From NCBI RefSeq assembly GCF_013371495.1, contig NZ_JABWTA010000001.1:620001-684000 (forward strand): a DNA stretch of 64,000 bases, written 5' to 3'. How positions within the stretch are numbered: position 1 is the first letter of the stretch; every line of letters begins with the position of its first letter. A program made the translations under genes and the position numbers. The DNA comes from Altererythrobacter lutimaris (GTDB lineage Bacteria; Pseudomonadota; Alphaproteobacteria; Sphingomonadales; Sphingomonadaceae). The notes beneath the pieces are model-generated. The model saw nothing but the letters and a program-made list of their open reading frames with translations. It made no database searches and was not told the origin of the DNA. Shown here in pieces: positions 11,866-19,439 of the stretch.

Positions 11866-13275
11866 TCCTTCTTCAGGGGCAACGCGCCGGGCGGTTTTGA
11901 TCATAGCAGGCTCCGCCAGCAGCTGTCCTTTCATAAAGCCTTCCCCTTTGTTGGGATCGCGCGGTTTGGCGTGGATCGCGTGAACGACTTCCATGCCGTC
12001 AACGACATAGCCGAATACAGCAAAGCCGGGCCTGCGTGCGGGATCGTCTGAACCCGGAACCGCATCAAGACCGCGCTGATCGCGGATCATGATGGAGAAG
12101 TCGCCTGTCGCCGTGCCGGGATCGAAGCGCGCCATGGAAAGTGTGCCATTGGTGTGGCTCAATCCGGTCTCGCTGGTCGGCTCATGCGCGACAGGAGGCA
12201 GCAGCCGTTTGGGATCATTCTGCGCGCCGCATTGCAGGAAACCGGAGGGCTCTTCACCGCCTTCGACATGCAAAGCGCGATAGCATTTGATGCCGTCAAA
12301 GCGGCCTTCGTCTACATAGCGCAGGAAGTTCGCGGCCGTGATCGGCGCGCGCTCAGTTTCAAGCGAAATGGTAATCGTGCCGAGTTCGGTTTCCAGCTCT
12401 ACAAGCTCGGTCGCATAGACTTTGGGCCCGACGCCCGGCGTTGTCGCTGCACGCGTACTGACTTCAAACTTCATAACCAGCGTGCGCTGATCCTCCGCGC
12501 CGCCGCCATTGTCCGATGCGATGTAGAGATAGGTCAAGCCGTTTTCTTCGCGAACGGCCAGCCCTTCGAAATTGCCGACAGTCAGTTCCGGCCCCCATGC
12601 GGCGAGGCGCTCGCCATTGCCGCCCGGACCGACTGCGTGGATCGCAACGCCAAAACCTGTTTCCGGCGTTCCGCGCCGCAGAAGGACATAGCACACACCA
12701 TTGCTCGCGCAGTCAGAGCCGGTTGCGACATATTGCTCGGATTCCAGGCTCTCGCTTGCGTCCAGTTCCGCGAGGACTGGGTGGAGCGCAACATCATGAG
12801 GCACGGCAGTTTCGCCCAAATCCGCGTAGCGCCAGATACGCTTATTGCCGTCGAATTGAACCAGCCAGCCGCCATCCTCCGAACGCTCGATAGATGACGC
12901 CATGACGTTTTCGTCACCGCGCAGCTTCTTGCCGCGCTCGTCGAGCAAAGGCCCCATTTCGATCTCGACAATGTCAGTAAGCCTGTTCTGGATCGCATCG
13001 GGTAGCATCATCAGCCAACGCCCATCGCTCGTCACCGCATAGAGCTGGCCATCCGACCAATCCAAGCCGGAAATCGCGCCGACCTCTTCTTCGCCCGGTT
13101 CGATCTCGACGCCGCCGCGATAAATGAGCTCTCCGAGCTCGATGTTATCCGGATCAGCGGAGTCAAAGGCGACCGGGATCGTTTGCGGCAGGAAGGGTTC
13201 TTCAGCAGCCGCAGGCCCTGCGGCGAGGCCAATGCCGACGGCAATTGCGCCTGAAAGATAGGTTCTCCATGTCAT
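11845..13275 (-). CDS. phytase-like/cyclophilin-type PPIase fusion, exported
   Basis: A 476-residue protein with a signal peptide (cleavage near AAAEEP). Residues about 45-285 resemble the esterase-like domain of phytase family, a beta-propeller-type domain, with AISGLDWSDGQLYAVTSDGR, NFEGLAV and YIASDNGGG. Residues about 291-465 are a cyclophilin-type peptidyl-prolyl isomerase: LGTITISLETERAPITAANF, RFDGIKCYRAL, GTLSMARF and a C-terminal GFAVFGYVVDGMEVV. The cyclophilin domain looks complete, though the usual FHRVI turn reads CYRAL. This pairing is uncommon. The gene is divergent from blaI, and the intervening operators could affect both. Confidence 0.8.
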   Translation of the reverse strand: MTWRTYLSGAIAVGIGLAAGPAAAEEPFLPQTIPVAFDSADPDNIELGELIYRGGVEIEPGEEEVGAISGLDWSDGQLYAVTSDGRWLMMLPDAIQNRLTDIVEIEMGPLLDERGKKLRGDENVMASSIERSEDGGWLVQFDGNKRIWRYADLGETAVPHDVALHPVLAELDASESLESEQYVATGSDCASNGVCYVLLRRGTPETGFGVAIHAVGPGGNGERLAAWGPELTVGNFEGLAVREENGLTYLYIASDNGGGAEDQRTLVMKFEVSTRAATTPGVGPKVYATELVELETELGTITISLETERAPITAANFLRYVDEGRFDGIKCYRALHVEGGEEPSGFLQCGAQNDPKRLLPPVAHEPTSETGLSHTNGTLSMARFDPGTATGDFSIMIRDQRGLDAVPGSDDPARRPGFAVFGYVVDGMEVVHAIHAKPRDPNKGEGFMKGQLLAEPAMIKTARRVAPEEGSTPGAE

Positions 13276-13342
13276 TCATCCATGGTGAAATGTCGTTTGC
13301 AGAGAAGCAAGCGGGATTCGGTGCTGTTCATCCGATAGCAAT

Positions 13343-13379
13343 GTTTACAGCCGTAGTCGCTTTGACTACACCCGTAATC
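13343..13379. promoter_or_regulatory. two tandem BlaI-type operator dyads
   Basis: Dyad 1 is GTTTAC-AGCC-GTAGTC (13343-13358) and dyad 2 is GACTAC-ACCC-GTAATC (13364-13379). They begin 21 bases apart, about two helical turns, so two dimers could bind on one face. Both share TACA-N-CCGTA, matching the TACA/TGTA half-site logic known for BlaI/MecI repressors. They lie 47 bases upstream of blaI and 68 bases upstream of the divergent fusion gene. Binding is inferred. Confidence 0.6.
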
Positions 13380-13425
13380 GTCATTGAGATTCCGGCTGTA
13401 ACAGAACGAGTTCGAGGAGGGACGG

Positions 13426-13815
13426 ATGAGTAATTCAGACAATCCAACGCCTGAACGCATCAGCGAAGCCGAATATGCGGTCATGGAAGTGCTGTGGTCA
13501 AAGAACCCTGCTTCCGCATCCGATGTCAGCGATGCTATTGCAGCCAAGCGGGGCTGGAGCCTTGCGACTGTGAAGACGCTGCTGGGCCGACTGGTCCAGA
13601 AAGGTGCCATCGCCACGCGTCCGGATGGTCGCCGCTATCTCTACAGCCCTGTGATTGAACGCGCTGACTATGTCGGCGGAGAATCGCGCCGCCTAGTTGA
13701 TCGGCTGTTTGGTGGAAGCGCTGCCGGATTGTTCGCCCATCTGGCTGAGCAAGAAGCTCTCACAGAAGATGATCTCGCTGAGATTGAAACGCTGTTGAAG
13801 GAGCTCAAGCCATGA
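13426..13815 (+). CDS. blaI: BlaI/MecI/CopY family transcriptional repressor
   Basis: Winged-helix repressor of 129 residues. The N-terminal domain has ISEAEYAVMEVLWSKNPASA and the recognition segment WSLATVKTLLGRLVQKGAI, followed by wing residues RRYLYSPVI. The C-terminal helices (about residues 85-129) mediate dimerisation in this family. Its partner M56 protease overlaps by 4 bases (ATGA), the normal BlaI/BlaR1 arrangement in which the protease inactivates the repressor on signal. Two operator dyads lie just upstream, suggesting autoregulation. Confidence 0.92.
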   Translation: MSNSDNPTPERISEAEYAVMEVLWSKNPASASDVSDAIAAKRGWSLATVKTLLGRLVQKGAIATRPDGRRYLYSPVIERADYVGGESRRLVDRLFGGSAAGLFAHLAEQEALTEDDLAEIETLLKELKP

Positions 13816-15470
13816 CGGACTGGCTCTACGACACATTGCTCTGGACCGGCGTTCTGATCGGTCTCGTGCTGCTCATCCGGCGCCCCGTGGCGAAGGCTTT
13901 CGGGCCGCGCGTCGCTTACGCCTTGTGGTTCATCCCGTTCATTCGGCTGATCCTGCCGCCCATCGTGCTTCCTGCATGGATGGCGCCGGCGCGAGAGGTG
14001 GCTCTCGCTCCCGTTGTAGAAGTTGCAGCATCAGCTGATCCGGTCATGCTTGCGCTCGCGGAGCAAGCAGCGAATGCGCCGGTGGCACAACAGACCGCAG
14101 CAAGTCCAATGCTTGAGCCAGCAATGCTCACAGCGTTGACGCTCGCCTTGTGGCTCGGCGGGGCCGCTGTGTTCCTGTTCACGCGCTTCAAGGGCTATCG
14201 CGACATGCGCGAAGAAATGCTCGAGGATGCAAAAGAGGTCGGCTTAGCGGACAAGGTGCGCTTGATGGAAACACCAGCCGCGACGGCTCCGCTTGCTTTC
14301 GGGGTAAAGGACAAAGTGGTTGCCTTGCCGCCCGGCTTCTTGGCCATGCATGACCGCGAGACCCGTGATCTGGCAGTCGCGCACGAGCTTGCGCACCACC
14401 GTGGTGGCGATTTGCTGGTGAACATGCTGATGCAGCCCTTGTTCGCGCTGCACTGGTTCAACCCGCTTGGATATTACGGGTGGCAAGCGCTCCGCCGCGA
14501 TCAGGAATCGGCCTGTGATGCGCGGGTTGTCGAACACTGCCCGGAAGAGAAACGCGCTGATTACGCGCGGGTAATTGCCAGCTTTGCCGCTGGTCCCAAT
14601 GTCGCGCTCGCAGCGCCTATGGCGTGTCCGGTGCTCGGCGAGAAAAGCATAATTGAACGATTGAGGAGTTTGAAGATGAGCCAACACACGTCACAGCGGC
14701 GCAAGACAGGCGCAGTTCTGCTGGCAGGGGCGCTGATTGCGCTGCCGCTTACCGCAACGGTGTCCTACGCTGAGGGGCAGAGTGTTGAAGAGGCGTTTGC
14801 TGAAGAAGCTGTGACGCCGCCTGCTCCTCCAGCGTCGCCTGAGGCACCTGGTGCTCCAACTCCTCCCGCTCCGCCGTCCCCACCTGAAGCGCCTGATGTG
14901 GAGTTTGAAGTCGAAAGCGGCGACAAAGTCTGGCGCTCCGTTGAAGAGGAAACTCTTGAAGATGGAACAACTGAACGCGTCGAGAAGGTCTATGTCATCA
15001 GAAATGGCGAAGTGCTGAGCGATGAGGAGCGTCGCGAGATCGAACTGAAGGTTGAGAGGAAACATGCGGAATCCATGCGAGTTCGCGAGGAAGAGCGTGC
15101 GGTTCGCAAGGAAGCGAAAAAGGCCCGCAAGGAAGCGCAGCGCGAAGTGCGTCTTGCGATTGCGGAATCGGTCGATGCGCGCGCGGAAGCGGAAAAAGCC
15201 ATCAAGGAAGTGAGGCTTGAACTTGAAAGCTCGGAAGGCGGCCGAACGACCGTCGAAATGAAATGCGACGGAGATGAAATCGCTTCGGAAAAGACCCGCG
15301 AGGACGGCACACGTGTTGTCATGCTGTGCAAGAGCAAGGTGATGGCTGAAGCGCTGAAAGGGCTTAAGCAGGCTCGCGCTGAAATTGCCAAGAACAGCGA
15401 GATGGACGCGGAGACCCGCAGCGAAGTCCTCCGGGCTCTCGACGAGCAAATCAAGAACTGGGACAGCTAA
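13812..15470 (+). CDS. blaR1: BlaR1-like M56 metallopeptidase with Pro-rich and charged C-terminal region
   Basis: A 552-residue integral membrane protease. Membrane segments lie near residues 8-23, 35-55 and 105-124. The M56 zinc site is HELAHHRGGD (His191, His195) with the third ligand in RRDQESACD (about Glu232). Another membrane segment is at about 298-318. After it comes a Pro-rich stretch (335-362) and a long acidic/basic helical region (about 385-470), with Cys in MKCDGDE and VMLCKSK. There is no penicillin-binding sensor domain with SxxK, so the stimulus is probably not a covalently bound beta-lactam. It is coupled to blaI. Confidence 0.85.
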   Translation: MTDWLYDTLLWTGVLIGLVLLIRRPVAKAFGPRVAYALWFIPFIRLILPPIVLPAWMAPAREVALAPVVEVAASADPVMLALAEQAANAPVAQQTAASPMLEPAMLTALTLALWLGGAAVFLFTRFKGYRDMREEMLEDAKEVGLADKVRLMETPAATAPLAFGVKDKVVALPPGFLAMHDRETRDLAVAHELAHHRGGDLLVNMLMQPLFALHWFNPLGYYGWQALRRDQESACDARVVEHCPEEKRADYARVIASFAAGPNVALAAPMACPVLGEKSIIERLRSLKMSQHTSQRRKTGAVLLAGALIALPLTATVSYAEGQSVEEAFAEEAVTPPAPPASPEAPGAPTPPAPPSPPEAPDVEFEVESGDKVWRSVEEETLEDGTTERVEKVYVIRNGEVLSDEERREIELKVERKHAESMRVREEERAVRKEAKKARKEAQREVRLAIAESVDARAEAEKAIKEVRLELESSEGGRTTVEMKCDGDEIASEKTREDGTRVVMLCKSKVMAEALKGLKQARAEIAKNSEMDAETRSEVLRALDEQIKNWDS

Positions 15471-15526
15471 GATACGACATGTCGAAGTGAACCCCCTGAT
15501 CGCTTCGAAAACCTGTTCCAGCTCAA

Positions 15527-15557
15527 GCGGCGGAGGTTGATCCAGGACCTCCGCCGC
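15527..15557 (+). terminator. strong hairpin between blaR1 and creD
   Basis: A perfect 11-base-pair stem GCGGCGGAGGT / ACCTCCGCCGC with a 9-base loop, followed by AATTGTTT. The T-tract is poor, so it may act as a partial terminator, attenuator or 3'-end stabiliser rather than a complete stop between blaR1 and creD. Confidence 0.55.
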
Positions 15558-15633
15558 AATTGTTTCAGGGTTCACATTCAATTCAGTTCGTCGCTCACAA
15601 ACAACGCTTCATCGTAAAAAGATGGAGGTTGAA

Positions 15634-17046
15634 ATGAGCAAGGAACGCTCGCCAGGAATGAAATTGCTGTTTGCCGGACTGGTCGGCGCAGTGCTGATTA
15701 TCCCGCTGATTATGGTCTATGCGCTGGTCTCTGATCGCCAGCATCAGGCGCGTATTGCTCAGGATTCGATTGCTGCGGGGTGGGCCGGGCCGCAAGTTGT
15801 GACAGGCCCTTTGCTTGTCATTCCTTATCGCGATGAAGCGGTGACAACTGAAGTCGTGGACGGCAAATCCGTGACCCGCACTGTCGAAGTTCGCAAGCAC
15901 CTTTATCTGTCTGCAGAGAGGCAGGACATCGACACCAATCTCGCACCGGACATCAAGAAGCGCGCTATCTATGAAACTGTGATTTACACGGCGGCCGTCT
16001 CGGGCAAAGCGCAATATGCCTTGCCTGAAGATATCGAGCGTTTCGGAGTGAAACGTGACCAGCTGATACTCGATGAAGTCGAAGTCCGTTTGGGCGTTTC
16101 AGACCCTCGCGGGCTGCAAACGGACTCCACGCTCCGCATTGACGGCGAAGCTTTGGCACTAAAGCCTGGAAAAGGCCAGGCCAGCACCGGCAACTCGGGC
16201 GTGCATGCCTATTTCGACTGGTCAGAAGGCGAGCCGATTGACCTCGCCTGGAGCTATAATCTGCGGGGCAGCCGCTCATTTAGCGTTGTGCCAAGCGGCA
16301 ATGCGACCAATTGGTCCGCCAGTTCCGAATGGCCGCATCCAAGCTTCACCGGCAGTTTCCTACCCGGGGAAGAGGATCGCGAGCTTGGCCCTGATGGCTT
16401 CAAGGCGAACTGGTCGATCTCGAATCTGGCTTTGGGCCAGTCGACGCTGTCGCATTCTGATGATGGTCCTCAGGTCTATCCGGGCGGGAATGTCGACCAG
16501 TATGCCAGTTGGGCTGCTACCGCTTCGATGGATGGAACGCCGGTCGCAACGATCGGGCTGATTGAGCCGGTTGATCTCTACAGTCAGGTCGATCGTGCAG
16601 TGAAATACGGCTTCCTGTTCATCGGCTTCACTTTTCTGGTGTTCCTTATGTTCGACATCGTCGCAGGAGCGCGCGTGGCAACGGCGGAGTATTTGCTGAC
16701 CGGAGCAGGTCTGGTCTTGTTCTTTGTGCTGCTGCTGGCCTTTGCCGAAGTGATTGGCTTTGCCCTCGCATACATAGTTGCAAGCGCTGCCATTATCGGA
16801 TTGCTGACAGCTTACAGCGCTGCTGTGTTGGGCAGTTGGACAAGGGCAGGGGTGGTCGGCGCAGTGCTGGTCGGCCTCTACGCACTGTTGTTCGTACTGC
16901 TCAATCTCGAAGCGCTCTCGCTCATCATCGGCTCGCTGATGCTGTTCTTTGCGCTGGCTGGCGTAATGTACGCGACCCGCGGCGTGGATTGGTCAGGCGT
17001 TGCTTTGAAAAAGACTGGCGAGGAGGGCGAACCGATCATCGCTTGA
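15634..17046 (+). CDS. creD: CreD family inner membrane protein
   Basis: A 470-residue inner membrane protein of the CreD family, induced by the CreBC or beta-lactam stress systems in other bacteria. An N-terminal membrane anchor (about 10-32) is followed by the family segment SDRQHQARIAQDSIAAGW and GPLLVIPYRDE. A large periplasmic domain comes next, then about five or six C-terminal membrane helices from about residue 325. I chose the ATG at 15634 because GGAGG lies 5 bases upstream. An ATG at 15622 would add four residues. It follows blaI-blaR1 and probably belongs to the same response. Confidence 0.9.
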   Translation: MSKERSPGMKLLFAGLVGAVLIIPLIMVYALVSDRQHQARIAQDSIAAGWAGPQVVTGPLLVIPYRDEAVTTEVVDGKSVTRTVEVRKHLYLSAERQDIDTNLAPDIKKRAIYETVIYTAAVSGKAQYALPEDIERFGVKRDQLILDEVEVRLGVSDPRGLQTDSTLRIDGEALALKPGKGQASTGNSGVHAYFDWSEGEPIDLAWSYNLRGSRSFSVVPSGNATNWSASSEWPHPSFTGSFLPGEEDRELGPDGFKANWSISNLALGQSTLSHSDDGPQVYPGGNVDQYASWAATASMDGTPVATIGLIEPVDLYSQVDRAVKYGFLFIGFTFLVFLMFDIVAGARVATAEYLLTGAGLVLFFVLLLAFAEVIGFALAYIVASAAIIGLLTAYSAAVLGSWTRAGVVGAVLVGLYALLFVLLNLEALSLIIGSLMLFFALAGVMYATRGVDWSGVALKKTGEEGEPIIA

Positions 17047-17070
17047 TGTTTATCGCCTCACAAAGAAAAG

Positions 17071-17100
17071 GCCCGGTTGCTCTGTGCAGCCGGGCTTTTT
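17071..17100 (+). terminator. rho-independent terminator after creD
   Basis: A 10-base-pair stem GCCCGGTTGC / GCAGCCGGGC with one G-T wobble and loop TCTGT, directly followed by TTTTT. It lies 24 bases after the creD stop. Confidence 0.85.
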
Positions 17101-17139
17101 CATTTGCACCGTCGGGAATTTTGAGCCCGTCCAGGATCT

Positions 17140-17700
17140 TTATTCTTCAGTGACAGGTTGCAGTTTGACAACATCATCTTCGTCTATCTCGATTGCCATA
17201 AAGGCAGGCCGCGAGGGGTAAGGGCACTCTGACGCCTCGCCGAGCCCTTTGAGGTAAGCGCGTCTAGCAAGACCCGCCACAATGGCAGCTTGCAACTCGC
17301 GCTTCTCGCCAGCTGCGCCGGTGATTTCGCGCAAAATTCCGCGAAAGGGAATGAAGGATCCCACAACGCGTTTGGCAACTCTGCCTTCGCTGAATGGATC
17401 CGTGCCATCGTTGACGATGTCATAGTCAGGCCCCAACACAGCATCGAGATCAGCAATCGCGAGCCGCAAACTCTCGCAATCCTTGCCTGCGGGGCTGGCA
17501 TAAGGATCGATCGATGCTGCGACGAGAATTTCCGGGATCTCGTCGTCATCCAGGTTGAGATCGTCGATCGGTGTCATGATGACATCTTCAACGTCGGGTT
17601 CCTGATTGCGAACCACTTCCTGCTCGTCCTGGGCCTGGGCAACAGCGCTGCAACTGAGCGCGACTGTGCCAACGACCAGAAGTACAAGCTCTTTCGACAT
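17140..17700 (-). CDS. exported hypothetical protein, acidic N-terminal region
   Basis: Unrecognised 186-residue protein with a signal peptide (MSKELVLLVVG, cleavage near VAQAQD). After it comes a very acidic stretch (DDLNLDDDEIPEI). A domain follows with CESLRLAIADLDAVLGPDYD and a hydrophobic loop GSFIPFRGILREITGAA, where two conserved-looking Cys may pair (KDCESL and SECPYPS). The start at 17700 places the signal peptide first. It lies 7 bases downstream of the zinc peptidase gene, probably in one transcript. No function is proposed. Confidence 0.7.
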   Translation of the reverse strand: MSKELVLLVVGTVALSCSAVAQAQDEQEVVRNQEPDVEDVIMTPIDDLNLDDDEIPEILVAASIDPYASPAGKDCESLRLAIADLDAVLGPDYDIVNDGTDPFSEGRVAKRVVGSFIPFRGILREITGAAGEKRELQAAIVAGLARRAYLKGLGEASECPYPSRPAFMAIEIDEDDVVKLQPVTEE

Positions 17701-17707
17701 AGTTTCC

Positions 17708-18571
17708 TCAATTCTCGAAATATTGATCACACACCGAGCTGTTGGCAGCATCGAGGCCCAAGCGCAGCGCCTCCATCCGCTGGCGCGAAGTGCCGTGCGT
17801 AAAGTTCTCCGGATTGATCCGCTGACCGGCATTGCGCATCAGCGTGTCATCGCCAATCGCGCTTGCTGCGCGCAGGCCTTCCTGCATATCGCCCGGCTCG
17901 ATCAGATTGCGGTTCTTGCCGGCCCACACACCGGCATAGCAATCTGCCTGCAATTCCATCCGCACTTGCAATTGGTTCGCCTGGCTACGGTTGCGCGCCT
18001 GAAGCGAGCGGACCTGAGACGCGAGGCCCGTCAGGTTCTGGATGTGGTGGCCATATTCATGCGCCATCACGTAATAGCGCGCGAAGTCACCACCTGCGCC
18101 CATCCGGCGCGCCATCTCGTCATAGAAGCTGGTATCGATATAGATGCCCATATCTGCCGGGCAGTAGAACGGGCCTGCCGCTGACGTCGCGCTGCCGCAC
18201 CCCTGCGTGGTCACCGCGCCGCTGTATAGCGTGAGGATCGGGTCCTGAAACTGGATGCCAGCGCGCTGAAACTCTGGTCGCCATGTGGTGTTGAGCGAGC
18301 TGAGAGCATTGCAGGCTTCGCGGGCATACGGACCGCTTTCACACACCTGCTCTTCCGAGACATTCGCCTGCTGTTGCTGCTGAGGGGCTTGCTGCTGTGC
18401 GCCTTCGATCATCCCGATGGTCTGCAAAGGATCGGCGCCAAACACGAAATAGGCTATGGCCGCGATAATGATCGCACCGCAGCCGATCCCGCCGCCTCTG
18501 CCTCCGGGCATCCTGCTGCGTCCGCCAGAGCGGACACGGATATTGCTGGTATCGTATTTGCCCAGGCGCAT
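17708..18571 (-). CDS. YpfJ-type neutral zinc metallopeptidase
   Basis: A 287-residue member of the putative neutral zinc metallopeptidase family. The N-terminus MRLGKYDTSNIRVRSG is typical, followed by a Gly-rich turn and one membrane segment (about 30-45) with a Gln-rich linker. The zinc motif is MAHEYGHHIQNLTG (His171, His175). The later segment MELQADCYAGVWA supplies the third ligand Glu. The start at 18571 was chosen to begin with the conserved MRLGKYD. The upstream ATG at 18643 adds unconserved residues. Physiological substrate unknown. Confidence 0.9.
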   Translation of the reverse strand: MRLGKYDTSNIRVRSGGRSRMPGGRGGGIGCGAIIIAAIAYFVFGADPLQTIGMIEGAQQQAPQQQQQANVSEEQVCESGPYAREACNALSSLNTTWRPEFQRAGIQFQDPILTLYSGAVTTQGCGSATSAAGPFYCPADMGIYIDTSFYDEMARRMGAGGDFARYYVMAHEYGHHIQNLTGLASQVRSLQARNRSQANQLQVRMELQADCYAGVWAGKNRNLIEPGDMQEGLRAASAIGDDTLMRNAGQRINPENFTHGTSRQRMEALRLGLDAANSSVCDQYFEN

Positions 18572-18683
18572 GGGCTTCTCCCCTTTTTCTGCGGCTAATT
18601 CTCTCCCGCTCTCTGTTTGGGCTGGACATGCGTAGATGTGCAAGCAAAAGCTGCAGAATTCTTTTTCAGCGCAGGAGTGTGAG

Positions 18684-19439
18684 ATGAGCTTTCACGGCAA
18701 GAAAGCATTGGTGACCGGCTCAACTTCCGGAATCGGCTTGGCCATTGCAAAGGCTTTGCATGCCGAAGGCGCTGAAGTCGTGCTCAACGGGTTTGGCGAT
18801 ACAGATGAAATCGCTGCCCTTTGCGAGGAAATGGGCGCAACGCATTCCGGCGCAAACCTGCTTGAAGTCGCTGAAATCGAGCAAATGATGAGTGAAGCTG
18901 GCCCGATTGATATCCTCGTCAACAATGCCGGCATGCAGTTCGTAAGCCCGGTCGAGGATTTTCCTGCCGACAAGTGGAATGCGATCATTGGTCTCAATTT
19001 GACTGCGACGTTTCACACAACGCGCCTCGCTGTGCCTGCGATGAAAGAGAAGGGCTGGGGGCGGATCATCAACACCGCCAGCGCGCACTCGAAGACAGCT
19101 TCGCCATTCAAGAGCGCGTATAATGCCAGCAAGCATGGTGTTGACGGCTTCACCAAGACTATCGCGCTTGAACTGGCGCAGACCGGCGTGACAGCCAATT
19201 GTATCAGCCCGGGTTATGTCTGGACGCCGCTGATTGAAGGGCAGATCCCCGACACGATGAAGGCGCGCGGGCTCAGCCGCGATGAAGTCATCAATGATGT
19301 GCTGCTAGCAAAACAGCCTACCAAGAAGTTCGTGCAGCCGCATGAGATTGGCGCTCTCGCAGTCTTCCTGTGCCGCGAAGAGGCTAGCAATGTCACCGGC
19401 GCGAACTGGAGCATTGACGGAGGCTGGACCGCCGAATGA
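18684..19439 (+). CDS. bdhA: 3-hydroxybutyrate dehydrogenase
   Basis: SDR enzyme of 251 residues that interconverts 3-hydroxybutyrate and acetoacetate in polyhydroxybutyrate and ketone-body metabolism. It has TGSTSGIGLA, VNNAGMQFVSPVEDFP, the catalytic Ser and YxxxK (SAHSKTASPFKSAYNASK), and the family-specific LLAKQPTKKFVQPHEIG. The end GANWSIDGGWTAE is standard. The start at 18684 follows a weak CAGGAG. The next gene overlaps by 4 bases. Confidence 0.9.
   Translation: MSFHGKKALVTGSTSGIGLAIAKALHAEGAEVVLNGFGDTDEIAALCEEMGATHSGANLLEVAEIEQMMSEAGPIDILVNNAGMQFVSPVEDFPADKWNAIIGLNLTATFHTTRLAVPAMKEKGWGRIINTASAHSKTASPFKSAYNASKHGVDGFTKTIALELAQTGVTANCISPGYVWTPLIEGQIPDTMKARGLSRDEVINDVLLAKQPTKKFVQPHEIGALAVFLCREEASNVTGANWSIDGGWTAE

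Noticed and set aside
12154..12897. 247-codon plus-strand frame within the phytase/cyclophilin fusion
   Set aside because: Low-complexity antisense shadow; the minus-strand protein has clear domains and a signal peptide.
13245..13433. 62-codon frame upstream of blaI
   Set aside because: It covers the operator region and lacks a ribosome binding site; it is better explained as promoter sequence.
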